From Gimesia alba (GTDB lineage: Bacteria > Planctomycetota > Planctomycetia > Planctomycetales > Planctomycetaceae): a stretch of 64,000 nt of DNA. Position 1 is the first letter of the stretch; each line of letters opens with the position of its first letter. The stretch lies in contig NZ_CP036269.1 in assembly GCF_007744675.1 (NCBI RefSeq), forward strand, positions 1,007,501 through 1,071,500, given 5' to 3'. The translations under genes and the position numbers were made by a program. The notes beneath the pieces were generated by a model that saw only the letters and a program-made list of their open reading frames with translations, was not told where the DNA came from and made no database searches. This document shows, piece by piece, positions 27,450 through 36,961 of this stretch.

Positions 27450-28799
27450 ATGGAATTGACGCCCAGTAAAGAGCTGCCCCCTCTGTATCATGACTCCTCC
27501 TTCTGGGGCATGACGGTCACCCAGTTCTGGGGCGCGTTCAATGATAATCTCTATAAGCAACTCGTCTTATTGTTCTGCGCACAACAGGCGTTACAGGCTC
27601 AAACCAGTGACCAGCAGGGAACCGCTCTGGCAGTCTTCGCACTGCCATTCGTCTTCTTTTCCGGTCTGGGAGGTTGGTACGCTGATCGCCATTCGAAACG
27701 CACGATTGTTATCGCCTGCAAAGTCGCAGAAATCGTGATTGCCCTGCTGGCGATGGCAGCGTTCTTTACCGGACATTTACTGCCGCTTTTGGTGGTTCTT
27801 GGCTTACTCAGTACGCAAAGCGCCATGTTCGGGCCGGCCAAATACGGGATTCTGCCGGAAATGCTCCGCGATGACGATTTACCGCAGGCCAACGGCGTCA
27901 TTCAGATGACCACCTTCCTGGCGATTATTTTTGGAATGGCGTCTGCCGGTTTTGTGAAACAGGCTTTTCCGGACGCACTCTGGAAAACCAGCTATTTCTG
28001 TATCGCTATTGCGGTGATTGGTACGATCTCTTCGTTCTGGGTTCGCAGAACGCCGGTCGCACATCCCGGACTTCCATTTCGCTGGTCAACACTAGGAGTC
28101 AATGCGGAAACCCGCACCTTGTTAATGCAGGATCGCCGCCTGCTGTCGGTGCTTTTGATTTCGTCAGTTTTCTGGTTCGTGGGAGGCATCATTCAGCCTC
28201 TGGTCAATATTTTCGGCATCGGTCAACTGCACCTCAGCGTCAGCCGAACCAGTCTGATGGCCGCCTGCATGGGCGTGGGCATCTCACTGGGGTGTGTACT
28301 GGCGGGACGTGCTTCTCATAAACGGGTCAATTTTAAATTAGTCACTATTGGCGCCTGGGGTATCGTAGCTTGTCTGATTCTGATGTCGGGCATTGGCTGG
28401 TGGGGACCTGCTGACGGTGTAGAAACGCTCAAAGAAGCCGACACCTCGTTATGGAATTCCTTCATCCCCCAAAATGGGGCCGAATGGATGGCCCGCTCGG
28501 TACTCACGCTGCTTGGCTTCTTTGCCGGCCTGTTTGTCGTGCCGCTGCAGGTGGAACTTCAGACCCGGCCTCCCAAATCGCAAAAAGGCCGCATGATTGG
28601 CACCATGAATCTGATCAACTGGGTCGGCATTGTGCTCTCCGCCCTGTTTTTCGGGACCTTCACGACCGTTTGCAACGCACTGCATTGGCCGATGAGCCAC
28701 GTATTTCTGTTTCTGGCTCTGGTGATGCTGCCGATCGCGGTCTTGTATCACCCCAAAGATGAAGTCCTGGCCCATAGTGCCCCTGAACTTTCAAACTAA
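27450..28799 (+). CDS. MFS transporter, LplT-like
   Basis: About 449 aa from the ATG at 27450; a GTG at 27360 would add 30 poorly hydrophobic residues and is less likely. About 12 membrane helices. The N-terminal pattern FWGMTVTQFWGAFNDNLYKQ, the loop GGWYADRHSKRTIVIACK and the segment SAMFGPAKYGILPEML are characteristic of the lysophospholipid transporter LplT/Aas branch of the major facilitator superfamily. In LplT systems the imported lysolipid is reacylated by Aas; no acyltransferase/AMP-ligase domain is fused or adjacent here, so the substrate remains open. Confidence 0.8.
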   Translation: MELTPSKELPPLYHDSSFWGMTVTQFWGAFNDNLYKQLVLLFCAQQALQAQTSDQQGTALAVFALPFVFFSGLGGWYADRHSKRTIVIACKVAEIVIALLAMAAFFTGHLLPLLVVLGLLSTQSAMFGPAKYGILPEMLRDDDLPQANGVIQMTTFLAIIFGMASAGFVKQAFPDALWKTSYFCIAIAVIGTISSFWVRRTPVAHPGLPFRWSTLGVNAETRTLLMQDRRLLSVLLISSVFWFVGGIIQPLVNIFGIGQLHLSVSRTSLMAACMGVGISLGCVLAGRASHKRVNFKLVTIGAWGIVACLILMSGIGWWGPADGVETLKEADTSLWNSFIPQNGAEWMARSVLTLLGFFAGLFVVPLQVELQTRPPKSQKGRMIGTMNLINWVGIVLSALFFGTFTTVCNALHWPMSHVFLFLALVMLPIAVLYHPKDEVLAHSAPELSN

Positions 28800-28880
28800 G
28801 GCTTGACCAGCGTCCGAGATCGAGCAGAATGAAGAGAGAAGCGTTTCTTCCGTTGAATCCACAAGTCGAACAGGGCACCG

Positions 28881-29492
28881 ATGACCAGACAATTTGAATT
28901 TAATCCCGCCAACGTCAACACAATCCTCGATGAGACCTGGCAGCACCTGACCTCAGCCGTTGAGACGGAAACCCATCCCTGGCGATTGGGAAATCTGGCG
29001 ACAGTCGCCGCAGACAGGCCGCGCGTGCGGACTGTCGTGCTCAGGGACGTGCAGCGGGGAGAACGGGAACTCATCTGTTATACGGATCGACGGTCGGATA
29101 AGGTCGCCGAATTGCAAGAGTCCCCCTGGATCGAATGGGTAACCTACGATCCTGTCACACGAGTTCAGATTCGTCTGCGCGGCATCGCGACATTGCACAT
29201 TGATGATGATCGAGCCGCACAACACTGGGGGAACAGCAGTCTCGAGCATCGTCGGAGCTATATCACGGTTTCCGCACCAGGCACCAAGGCGGAGAGCGCC
29301 GTCCCCAATCTGCCGGATTTCCTATTCGACCGTTTGCCTAACGATGAAGAAGCCCAGTTGGGTTTTGAAAACTTTGCGGTGATTGTCTGCCGCATCGATC
29401 ATCTGGACTGGCTGCAGCTCCGCCGCAACGGTCATCTCGCGGCCCAGTTCCTCTGGACCGACAAGTGGGAAGGCCATTGGAAGTACGCGTGA
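28881..29492 (+). CDS. pyridoxamine-5'-phosphate oxidase-like flavoprotein
   Basis: 203 aa with the split-barrel flavin-binding layout: FEFNPANVNTILDETWQHL, then ATVAADRPRVRTVVLRD, ICYTDRRSDKVAELQ, PVTRVQIRLRGIATL, and the C-terminal FLWTDKWEGHWKYA. It matches the Alr4036-type/PNPOx-like family more than true PdxH. It probably binds FMN and oxidises or reduces a small molecule; substrate unknown. It stands between the MFS gene and the first DUF1559-like gene. Confidence 0.85.
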   Translation: MTRQFEFNPANVNTILDETWQHLTSAVETETHPWRLGNLATVAADRPRVRTVVLRDVQRGERELICYTDRRSDKVAELQESPWIEWVTYDPVTRVQIRLRGIATLHIDDDRAAQHWGNSSLEHRRSYITVSAPGTKAESAVPNLPDFLFDRLPNDEEAQLGFENFAVIVCRIDHLDWLQLRRNGHLAAQFLWTDKWEGHWKYA

Positions 29493-29521
29493 TTCAGAAT
29501 TGAATGAGAGGATGATTGCCA

Positions 29522-30571
29522 ATGCAACGCTGGGTCAGTGTCATTATCGTGCTGGGACTAATGCTGCTGCTGTTTGGCCTGCTGATGCCAAACGTTGAGC
29601 AGTCTCTACAGCAGGCGCGGAAGAGCTCTTCAAAATATAACCTGCAGCAGATCGGGTCAGCGATTCTCAATTATCATGAGACGCTCGGCAGTCTCCCCCC
29701 CGGCGGCATCATTCGCGACGATGAGACCGCGATGCAGGGCTGGCTGACGATGATTCTTCCTTATATGGACGGGAGCCCAGATTATAGCTGGCTCGACTTG
29801 AATGAATCCTGGCAGAGTCCCCGCAATGCATATGTGTTTGATCAATCGCGCCCCGTGTTCCTGATCCCGGGTGTGGAGCAACACTATACCACAGCAGGTT
29901 TTGGCTTGACCCATTATCTGGGGAATCCGAATCTGTTGTATCGCAACAGTAGTGTCACCTTTGGACAAATGGAAAACGGAACCGCACATACCTGGCTGGC
30001 GGGTGAAGTGACCGGTGATTTTCAGCCATGGGCCTATCCTTTTAACTGGCGACCGCTGGGAACGAAACTGTGTGACGGCGACGATGGCTATGGACGGCCT
30101 GAGTGGAAAGGGGGGCATCTGCTGTTCGCCGATGGCAGCGTTTCTTTCTTTTCTCAGGGAATCGATCCCGGAATCCTGGAACGCTTTGCCGCGGCGCCAC
30201 CCGTCGCGACAGCGGAACAGATCGCCGCCCCGGATCGAGTCTTTCCACCAAGGGGAACCTCATGGGATCGCATCGAGTTGCAGTCAGATCCCCAGAGCCA
30301 GCGGAACTATTTTGCCTTCGCGCTGCAGGCAGAGAATGACATGTTGCTGGTCATTCAGGTATTTGCGGTTGAGAAAGAGCCCGACCCGCCACCAAAAAAA
30401 GGAGGTAGCCCTCCCCTGTTAATCCTCCGCGTTGAATCCGCGACAGACATCACCGCGGCATTAGAGGAAACCTCAATGGCCCAGGATACAACCCCCGCGC
30501 AGTTGGCAGCGAATGTGAAAACACTGCAAGCGCTGCAGAAACGGTTGGTGAAACAAGACTCCGCCCGATAA
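29522..30571 (+). CDS. DUF1559-like protein, array member A1 (no prepilin cleavage site)
   Basis: About 349 aa from the ATG at 29522. N-terminus QRWVSVIIVLGLMLLLFGLL is a membrane helix but lacks the GFTLIE cleavage motif; the DUF1559 body is clear ([84 protein letters not shown]). The C-terminal extension after the DG motif, ending TTPAQLAANVKTLQALQKRL, is shared by all four members of the local array. Probably held in the membrane by its N-terminal helix. Role unknown. Confidence 0.85.
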   Translation: MQRWVSVIIVLGLMLLLFGLLMPNVEQSLQQARKSSSKYNLQQIGSAILNYHETLGSLPPGGIIRDDETAMQGWLTMILPYMDGSPDYSWLDLNESWQSPRNAYVFDQSRPVFLIPGVEQHYTTAGFGLTHYLGNPNLLYRNSSVTFGQMENGTAHTWLAGEVTGDFQPWAYPFNWRPLGTKLCDGDDGYGRPEWKGGHLLFADGSVSFFSQGIDPGILERFAAAPPVATAEQIAAPDRVFPPRGTSWDRIELQSDPQSQRNYFAFALQAENDMLLVIQVFAVEKEPDPPPKKGGSPPLLILRVESATDITAALEETSMAQDTTPAQLAANVKTLQALQKRLVKQDSAR

Positions 30572-30670
30572 AAGTGTGGTTCACCGGTTTTGAAGGCCCT
30601 ATAATGGACATTGCCTGAAGTGTGACAACATTGACAATCTCCGAGTGTCACCGCGGGAGGAGTTGAAAGC

Positions 30671-31759
30671 ATGACTCAGCAACGTCGAGCAGGTCTGACC
30701 TGGGTGGAACTGTGTGTTATTCTAGGCATTATTTCCCTGACAATTGCCTTGCTCCTGCCCGCCGTGCAGAGTGCTCGAGAACAGGCCCGTAAGTCGAGTT
30801 GGAAAAATAATCTGAAGTCGATTGGTCTGGCACTTCACAATTATCATGATGATCATCGGTGCTTCCCCCCCGGCGGGATCATTCGTGAAGATGATACTGC
30901 CATGCACGGCTGGATGATGATGATCATGCCTTACCTGGATGCCAATCCGCTATCTGTCATGATTGACTATGATCAACCCTGGGATCACCCGGTAAATGTT
31001 CCCGTTTTTAAACGTTCGATTCATTATTATATGATGCTCGATGTGGATTTAGGATTGACCAGTGAAGGTCATAGTTTGACTCAGGTGCTTGGGAACCCGA
31101 ATCTGATGCATCGCAACAGTCAGGTCGGACTCAAAGAACTGAACGGGGAGGCTGCCCATAACTGGTTGGCGGGAGAAATCGCTGGCAATTATCAGCCGTG
31201 GGGTTATCCATTTAACTGGCGACCGCTGGGAACCAAACTGTGTGATGGGCCAGAGAGTTTCGGTCATCCTGCCTGGGACGGCGGTCATCTGCTGCTTGTA
31301 GATGGTCGTGTCTCTTTTTTTTCGGATGACACCTCCCCCGAAATTTTAAGACGCCTGGCAAATGCCCCCCCTGTTGCATCCAGAGAAGAGACCGCTGTGC
31401 CGGATCACATCTTTCAACTCGGTAATTTTTACTGGAAACGTTTTGACCTGCAGTCTGATCCGCACGGGAAGAATAAATATCTGGTGCAAGTCTTGCGTAA
31501 TCCAGCAGGGACGCCTTTGCAAATCAATGTCTATGTTACAAAAAGATTCACTCCCGAAGAATTGACATATTATAAAACCAGTATTGAAGTTCTGCATTTA
31601 TTATCGCAGATCACTCCGTCTACCGACGTCGCCTCGACTCTCAAAGCCACAACCCTCGCGGAAGCGACGAGCCCTGCGCAGTTCGAGACGAATGTGAAAA
31701 TGCTGCAGACGATTCAACGACGATTACCAAAAACCAATTCCCATGAGGTACGGCCATAA
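30671..31759 (+). CDS. DUF1559-like protein, array member A2 (prepilin motif kept)
   Basis: 362 aa, ATG with GGGAGGAG upstream. N-terminus [20 protein letters not shown] retains the prepilin layout: Gly before the helix and Glu at +5, though the sequence is degenerate compared with GFTLIEL. The body matches the other array members ([50 protein letters not shown]) and the C-terminus ends [19 protein letters not shown]. Member A3 begins about 35 bases after its stop, so A2 and A3 are probably co-transcribed. Confidence 0.85.
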   Translation: MTQQRRAGLTWVELCVILGIISLTIALLLPAVQSAREQARKSSWKNNLKSIGLALHNYHDDHRCFPPGGIIREDDTAMHGWMMMIMPYLDANPLSVMIDYDQPWDHPVNVPVFKRSIHYYMMLDVDLGLTSEGHSLTQVLGNPNLMHRNSQVGLKELNGEAAHNWLAGEIAGNYQPWGYPFNWRPLGTKLCDGPESFGHPAWDGGHLLLVDGRVSFFSDDTSPEILRRLANAPPVASREETAVPDHIFQLGNFYWKRFDLQSDPHGKNKYLVQVLRNPAGTPLQINVYVTKRFTPEELTYYKTSIEVLHLLSQITPSTDVASTLKATTLAEATSPAQFETNVKMLQTIQRRLPKTNSHEVRP

Positions 31760-31793
31760 GGGATTCTGCCGCAGTCCAAGAGAGGCATCAATT
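31738..31793 (+). promoter_or_regulatory. duplicated 5' leader in front of array member A3
   Basis: This 56-base leader, starting TTCCCATGAGG and ending with the ribosome-binding site AGAGGC, recurs in front of member A4 at 33681-33736 with the same length to the ATG; shared stretches include AAGGGATTCTG and CAGTCCA. In this copy the leader overlaps the last codons of member A2. Confidence 0.75.
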
Positions 31794-32855
31794 ATGAACG
31801 GTCAGCGTTGGATTACTGTCGGTGTCGTGCTCGGTCTGTTGTTGCTGGTGTTTGGACTACTCTTACCTGCCATTCAAGATGCGAGAGAAACGGCGCGCAA
31901 GTCGACTTCCAAAAATAATCTGAAGCAGCTTGGGCTGGCGTTTCACAATTATCATGATACACATCGGTGCTTCCCCCCGGGGGGGATCGTTCGTGAAGAT
32001 GGTGCACCGATGAATGGTTGGATCACACAGCTCATACCATTTTGTGAAGCCTCTCCTTTTTATTCCATGATCAATTTTCAGGTATCATGGAATCATTCGG
32101 AGAACAGAGAAATATTTGAGGAGACACGTCCGTTCTTGATGATTCCGGGAGTTGAGGCGAATTATACCAGCACAGGCTACGGGCTGACTCATTATCTGGG
32201 GAATCCGCATCTCCTATATCGCAACAGTTCTGTTACATTAGATCAAATAGGAAACGGTATCGCGCATACCTGGATGGTGGGTGAGGTGGCAGGCAATTAT
32301 CAACCGTGGGGTTATCCGTTCAACTGGCGGCCACTGGGAACCAAACTGTGCGACGGACCGGAGAGTTTTGGTCATCCTCCCTGGGACGGTGGTCATTTTC
32401 TGTTTGCAGATGGTCATGTTGCTTTTTTTTCAGATGACATCACTCCTGAAATCTTAAGTCTTTTAGCAGCCGCGCCTCCCATTCCATCGGCGGAACAGAT
32501 GACCGTTCCGGAGAAACGGTTTAAAACGGATGGTTTTCAATGGGCTGAAGTTTCACTTCAGTCAGACCAGGAAGCGAAGAATATCTATTACGCACGAGTT
32601 CTGCAAAATTCTGAAAGGATTCCGCTTCGGATGGAGGTCTTTTCATTAGTCAATTTCGAAAAAATTGAAGCAGAAGCAGATGAGGCAATGGTGAAAAGGT
32701 ATCCTCTACCTCAGTTACTGTTTCGTGTCGAGGTGAACACAGACATCAATGCCAGAATGAAAGAAACCTCAATGTCACAGGAAACGACCCCCGAACAGTT
32801 CCAATCCAATCTGAAAACGCTGGAATCGCTGCAAAAACAATTGATACACAAATGA
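31794..32855 (+). CDS. DUF1559-like protein, array member A3 (no prepilin cleavage site)
   Basis: 353 aa from the ATG at 31794, placed by AGAGGC upstream and by strict alignment of leader and start with member A4. N-terminus [20 protein letters not shown] is a simple membrane helix without a Gly/Glu prepilin site. The body has [49 protein letters not shown] and [15 protein letters not shown]; the tail is [19 protein letters not shown]. It is followed 111 bases later by polytopic membrane protein B1. Confidence 0.85.
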   Translation: MNGQRWITVGVVLGLLLLVFGLLLPAIQDARETARKSTSKNNLKQLGLAFHNYHDTHRCFPPGGIVREDGAPMNGWITQLIPFCEASPFYSMINFQVSWNHSENREIFEETRPFLMIPGVEANYTSTGYGLTHYLGNPHLLYRNSSVTLDQIGNGIAHTWMVGEVAGNYQPWGYPFNWRPLGTKLCDGPESFGHPPWDGGHFLFADGHVAFFSDDITPEILSLLAAAPPIPSAEQMTVPEKRFKTDGFQWAEVSLQSDQEAKNIYYARVLQNSERIPLRMEVFSLVNFEKIEAEADEAMVKRYPLPQLLFRVEVNTDINARMKETSMSQETTPEQFQSNLKTLESLQKQLIHK

Positions 32856-32966
32856 TGGTTTCATTCTGTTGATGACTCTGTTAGCTTGCTTTCTGTTGGC
32901 GTGGATCGAGGTACGAGGATCTAGCATTTGGGAAATGGTGAGGCAAATGAAACAGGACACGAGACG

Positions 32967-33617
32967 ATGACAGAGGCAGCGTCGAACTCAGATCGGATCT
33001 CGGGTGAGCAGTGGCTTCGGGGAACCTCGACATCACTGAAACGGACCAGGCAGGGATTTACTCTGTTCCTTTACGGCTGCATTCTGGTCTGCCTGGCGGC
33101 GCTGGGAGTACTCTATTTTGAGTTCAGCACAGAACTGCTGTCTGTGGTCATGCAGGTCCTGCCTGTTACGGCGCTGATGGGAAATCTGATCATCTTCGCA
33201 GGGGCTCTGTTACTTTTCTCAGTGCCGACAGAAGTCAATTCTCGCGGTTTACTCATCGGGGCGTCAGTCGGCTTTTTCGCCAAAGTGATTTTTGCGGGAA
33301 CCGTCTTTTGGGGTCCCGGATTTCTGGGGCTGCCCTTGGCACTCTGCCTGAAGCTGGCAGCATATATTGGTTTGATTCTGTTTGCGCTATTTCTGAGAAA
33401 CTTGTTGTTGTATCTCAATCGTTCCGATCAGCTGCTGAAAGTGTACGGTCTGTTGGTAACGTCGGTGCTGTTTCTGCTGGGATCCTGGTGCATGGAACTG
33501 GTGATGGATCTCGGATTGATCAAATTTACTTTGATCCACATTTACTCCGTGATGCTGGTGGGATTATTTCTGTATCCCTGTCTGTTCTATAGTCTCAAAA
33601 AAGTATTAGCCCCGTGA
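32967..33617 (+). CDS. polytopic membrane protein B1, array-associated
   Basis: 216 aa from the ATG at 32967 (an upstream TTG start at 32928 is possible). A polar N-terminus with SGEQWLRGTSTSLKRTRQG is followed by about six membrane helices. It is a paralog of B2 at 36278-36961: both share SGEQW(L/I)R, VLP..ALMGNLIIFAG/VGLLGYLMIFVG, SRGLLIGASVG/TRGLLVGSAVG, LGLPLALCLKLAAYIGLILF/LTMPMRLFLKLASVVGLILF and a short basic C-terminus. No known family recognised. Interleaved with the DUF1559-like array. Confidence 0.75.
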   Translation: MTEAASNSDRISGEQWLRGTSTSLKRTRQGFTLFLYGCILVCLAALGVLYFEFSTELLSVVMQVLPVTALMGNLIIFAGALLLFSVPTEVNSRGLLIGASVGFFAKVIFAGTVFWGPGFLGLPLALCLKLAAYIGLILFALFLRNLLLYLNRSDQLLKVYGLLVTSVLFLLGSWCMELVMDLGLIKFTLIHIYSVMLVGLFLYPCLFYSLKKVLAP

Positions 33618-33680
33618 ATGAAAGCGAACGCGCTGGCCACAACGGTGCAACAGCTTCGCTGAATAACGAACGAATACAGA

Positions 33681-33736
33681 TTCCCATGAGGAAGGGCTGT
33701 AAGGGATTCTGTCACAGTCCATGAGAGGCACAAATC
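33681..33736 (+). promoter_or_regulatory. duplicated 5' leader in front of array member A4
   Basis: Second copy of the leader at 31738-31793, same length to the start codon. It also begins TTCCCATGAGG and carries GAGAGGCAC as ribosome-binding site. It lies between B1 and A4. Confidence 0.75.
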
Positions 33737-34792
33737 ATGAACGGTCAGCGCTGGATTACGATCAGTGTTATTCTACTGGTCATACTGCTGCTCATTGCTT
33801 TAGTTCTGCCGGCAATTCAACAAGCCAGGGAAGCGGCCCGCAGATCGACTTCAAAAAATAACCTGAAGCAGATTGGTTTAGCGCTTAGTAATTATCATGA
33901 GACTCACGGTTCTCTGCCTCCCGGGGGCATCATCCGCGAAGATGGTACCGCGATGCAGGGCTGGTTGACGATGCTTCTACCATATATGGACAACAGTCCC
34001 GATTATTATATGCTTGATTTCAACCAACCCTGGGAGGGGCCGGACAATCTTTATGTGATGCAATCGGTACGTCCTACGTACCTCATTCCGGGAGTTAAAG
34101 CTCATTATACGAATTTCGGTTATGGGTTAACTCATTACCTCGGTAATCCCCATCTCTTGTACCGCAACAGCAGTGTGAAATTTAAGCAGATGACGAACGG
34201 CACTGCGCATACCTGGATGGTGGGCGAGGTGGCGGGCAATTATCAACCCTGGGGCTATCCCTTCAACTGGAGGCCGCTGGGAACAAAAATGTGTAACGGA
34301 CCAAACAGCTATGGTCATTCTCCCTGGCAGGGCGGGCATTTACTGTTTGCGGATGGCAGCGTTTCTTTTTTTTCGGATGGAACCTCTCCCGAAATACTGA
34401 AAGGTCTTGGAGACGCTCCTCCTGTATCCAATCAAGAACAGGCAGCTTTTCCGAAGAAACGGTTTGAAACAGGCAATTTTCATTGGGACTATATTTCGTT
34501 ACAGAGTCAGCCGGACGATGAAAACGTCTATTACGCGAAGACTTTACAAACTGATTCAAATTCGCTGATGCTGATCAACCTGTTTTCGAGTGAGAATTTG
34601 ACCGAGAGCGAAAAAGAAGAGTTGATAGAGCATCAAAGAGCGTTTCCCACGCCACATTTCTTTTTACGCATTGACTCGGCGACAGACATTGCTCAGGCAT
34701 TAGAGGTATCTTCACTGTCCCAGGCAGCAACGCCGGAACAGTTTCAAGCCAATGTGAAATTGCTGGAATCGCTGCAAAGGCAACTGAAGTGA
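33737..34792 (+). CDS. DUF1559-like protein, array member A4 (no prepilin cleavage site)
   Basis: 351 aa. N-terminus [20 protein letters not shown] is nearly the same as in A3 and also lacks the prepilin site; [20 protein letters not shown] then follows as in canonical DUF1559 proteins. The body has [20 protein letters not shown] (close to A1), [29 protein letters not shown] and GGHLLFADGSVSFFS. The C-terminal tail ATPEQFQANVKLLESLQRQL matches the array. It looks most recently related to A3 in its 5' end and to A1 in its middle. Confidence 0.85.
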   Translation: MNGQRWITISVILLVILLLIALVLPAIQQAREAARRSTSKNNLKQIGLALSNYHETHGSLPPGGIIREDGTAMQGWLTMLLPYMDNSPDYYMLDFNQPWEGPDNLYVMQSVRPTYLIPGVKAHYTNFGYGLTHYLGNPHLLYRNSSVKFKQMTNGTAHTWMVGEVAGNYQPWGYPFNWRPLGTKMCNGPNSYGHSPWQGGHLLFADGSVSFFSDGTSPEILKGLGDAPPVSNQEQAAFPKKRFETGNFHWDYISLQSQPDDENVYYAKTLQTDSNSLMLINLFSSENLTESEKEELIEHQRAFPTPHFFLRIDSATDIAQALEVSSLSQAATPEQFQANVKLLESLQRQLK

Positions 34793-34860
34793 TGCCTTCT
34801 TCTCACGCAGGATCTGTCGGTTCCGCTCTGAAGAAGCTTTTCCTGTTACGAAGTTACTTG

Positions 34861-36129
34861 TCAGGGAACGATTTTGCAGTTCATCAACGAAATTGGTTCT
34901 GCTTTCCCGAACCATCTCGTCTTAATGAATAACTTGCCGCGAATGGTGACATGATCCCCCGGTTTTAATGCTGCGGCCTCTGTTTTTGTCAGTGTTGGGA
35001 AGCTGCAGTTAATATCATGTTTGAGTGCATTTTTAATTTGCATGTCCCAGCCGAGGAGATCTTTTTCTATGGTATCAATGGTGCCTTCAATCTGAATGAG
35101 TCTGGGTTCTGTTTGATACCTTCGCACGAACCGACGGGGATCTGATTCGAAGGCTTCTGCCAGCCTGTCTGCAGTAAAATGGGGGACGCTATCGGCCATT
35201 TTTGTGGGTTCAATATTCGCCTTGGGACGTTGAGGAGAGATTAGAAAAAAGTCGATGATTTCCGGGACCTGTTCCTGATCTCGAAATTTCCAGTACACTC
35301 CCAGGACTTGAAGCTTCTGGCCCGGTTTCAGATGCTCCAGTTCAAAGTGATCATCGGTTTTCAGCAGCGCGGTTTTTTTCTGATCATTACCCAGTTCGAT
35401 CTGACCATTCTCCCGGTTGAGGTGCTTGATATTCCCGGTCAGATAGAAATATTTCATTCCCCATTTATTATCAGTTGCTTCACGATTTGTAGAAAATTCT
35501 TTTTCTAACTCATCTGCGGAAAGAAACTCAGGCTTAAAATCACCTTTGATTTCCACAATGCGGCAATATTCCAGCGCTGCCGTTGAAGTCATCGATTTTT
35601 TCCCGACTCCCTCGACTGTGATTTCCTGTCCTAAAGCCAGCCGCGACTCGGGATTTTTTTCATGATCCCCCAATGAAACGGACACGTCTGGTGATTCCAG
35701 ACTCATCCATTGCTCGGGATCTTCACTTGCATCCAATCGGAAACTGAGTTCACCAGTAAAGCCACTGTGGAGCGATTTCAGTTTGCCAGTCAGGCGAATC
35801 GATTTGCCCTCATATTTTTTCAGGGCATCTTCCGGGTCCTTTTCACATGCTTCGAAGTATTCTTTAGCAGTAATCGCATCGATCTGGACAGGCTCTGGGG
35901 CGGTGTTCGATTCTGCTTTTGTATTATCAGCCGAAGATTTCTCAGCCGAAGATTTCTCAGCCGAAGATTTCTCAGCCGAAGATTTCTCAGCCAAAGATTT
36001 CTCAGTCGAAGATTCTGACTGGGACATTTTGTTTGAGGTTGATGCAGCGGGCTCTGAACTGCAGCCAGACATCAAAATAAAACCCGATAGTATGAGGTAG
36101 TAGCTCAATTCATAGCGAGACGAAAACAT
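34861..36129 (-). CDS. OB-fold (tRNA_anti-like) repeat lipoprotein
   Basis: About 422 aa from the ATG at 36129, which has AAAGGA seven bases upstream. The signal peptide ends in lipobox ILMSGC. A Ser/Glu/Lys low-complexity linker follows, made of SAEKS repeats, and then three modules that each start with a helix of the type AKEYFEACEKDPEDALKKYE, ADELEKEF or ADRLAEAFESDPRRFVRRYQ and continue as a beta barrel with GKSIRLTGKL / YFYLTGNI / LIQIEGTI. This is the pattern of the tRNA_anti-like OB-fold family of envelope proteins. Function unknown. It is the only minus-strand gene inside the array. Confidence 0.75.
   Translation of the reverse strand: MFSSRYELSYYLILSGFILMSGCSSEPAASTSNKMSQSESSTEKSLAEKSSAEKSSAEKSSAEKSSADNTKAESNTAPEPVQIDAITAKEYFEACEKDPEDALKKYEGKSIRLTGKLKSLHSGFTGELSFRLDASEDPEQWMSLESPDVSVSLGDHEKNPESRLALGQEITVEGVGKKSMTSTAALEYCRIVEIKGDFKPEFLSADELEKEFSTNREATDNKWGMKYFYLTGNIKHLNRENGQIELGNDQKKTALLKTDDHFELEHLKPGQKLQVLGVYWKFRDQEQVPEIIDFFLISPQRPKANIEPTKMADSVPHFTADRLAEAFESDPRRFVRRYQTEPRLIQIEGTIDTIEKDLLGWDMQIKNALKHDINCSFPTLTKTEAAALKPGDHVTIRGKLFIKTRWFGKAEPISLMNCKIVP
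35927..36015 (-). repeat. 15-bp tandem repeat in lipoprotein linker
   Basis: Six consecutive copies of a 15-mer, TCAGCCGAAGATTTC on the plus strand, the last two with single changes and the final one a base short. They code for repeats of Ser-Ala-Glu-Lys-Ser between the lipidated Cys and the folded part. Copy number is probably variable. Confidence 0.9.
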
Positions 36130-36277
36130 CAGAGAATCCTTTGAAAAGCAGCCGTTCCAGATTGGAATTACGACAAATATCGCTTCAGTTATGGTTTCCA
36201 TACTATACAGCGGTCAGGTGTTTTGTATAGTAGGTGCAGAATTATATTTTTTTGAGGGATATGAGATCAGGAATCTG

Positions 36278-36961
36278 ATGATGTCTGATGAAACCGACGC
36301 TGCAGAAATGAATCTGAGGGAAGCGGAATTCTCATCAGGCGAACAATGGATTCGGGAAGGCTCTGCTTCATTGAAACAAATGAAACGAGGCCTGGATCTG
36401 GTCTACTTTGGTATCGGGCTCGTAGTTGTTTCAATATTAGCGGCCTTGTATCTTCTGCTGACATCGCGACTGCCAATGGTATCCATGACGGTGCTCCCTT
36501 TCGTGGGATTGTTAGGGTATCTGATGATCTTTGTGGGGCCGATCTTATGTCTTTCCGCTCCTGAGGAATCGGGGACTCGTGGTTTACTCGTTGGATCGGC
36601 CGTCGGTTTGAGTGCCAATCTTATCTATTATGGCACAGATTTCTTTGACCCTGGTTTTTTAACGATGCCCATGCGACTTTTCTTGAAGCTCGCATCTGTG
36701 GTCGGGTTGATTCTGTTCGTTCTGTTTATAAAAAAACTGACGATGTATATTAATCGACCGGATCTGACCGCAAAAGCACAGTATCTGTTGGTCACAACGG
36801 TTCTGCTTCTGATGGGAGTCTGGTTGGTTTATTTTCTTGAGCATCTCCGCATCTTTTTCAATGTCAGCCCACTCATCATTACTACAGGGATCATATTCGC
36901 GTTGGTGATCTATACCTATATTGTGGGGAGCATCAAGGAAGAGTTAATTTCACCGTCTTAA
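36278..36961 (+). CDS. polytopic membrane protein B2, array-associated
   Basis: About 227 aa from the ATG pair at 36278/36281; CAGGAA lies seven bases before the second ATG. An upstream frame to 36191 overlaps the divergent lipoprotein gene and is unlikely to be translated. Paralog of B1: SSGEQWIREGSASLKQMKRG in the N-terminus, about six membrane helices, and the shared blocks TRGLLVGSAVG and LKLASVVGLILFVLFIKKL. No family recognised. It ends the recognisable array. Confidence 0.75.
   Translation: MMSDETDAAEMNLREAEFSSGEQWIREGSASLKQMKRGLDLVYFGIGLVVVSILAALYLLLTSRLPMVSMTVLPFVGLLGYLMIFVGPILCLSAPEESGTRGLLVGSAVGLSANLIYYGTDFFDPGFLTMPMRLFLKLASVVGLILFVLFIKKLTMYINRPDLTAKAQYLLVTTVLLLMGVWLVYFLEHLRIFFNVSPLIITTGIIFALVIYTYIVGSIKEELISPS

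Noticed and set aside
34798..34845. CTTCTTC/GAAGAAG pairing between convergent genes A4 and the OB lipoprotein
   Set aside because: The loop exceeds 20 bases and the T run is short; weak as a terminator.
35927..36015. CRISPR-like look of the regular 15-bp units
   Set aside because: There are no spacers; the units are contiguous and code in frame for SAEKS in a lipoprotein.
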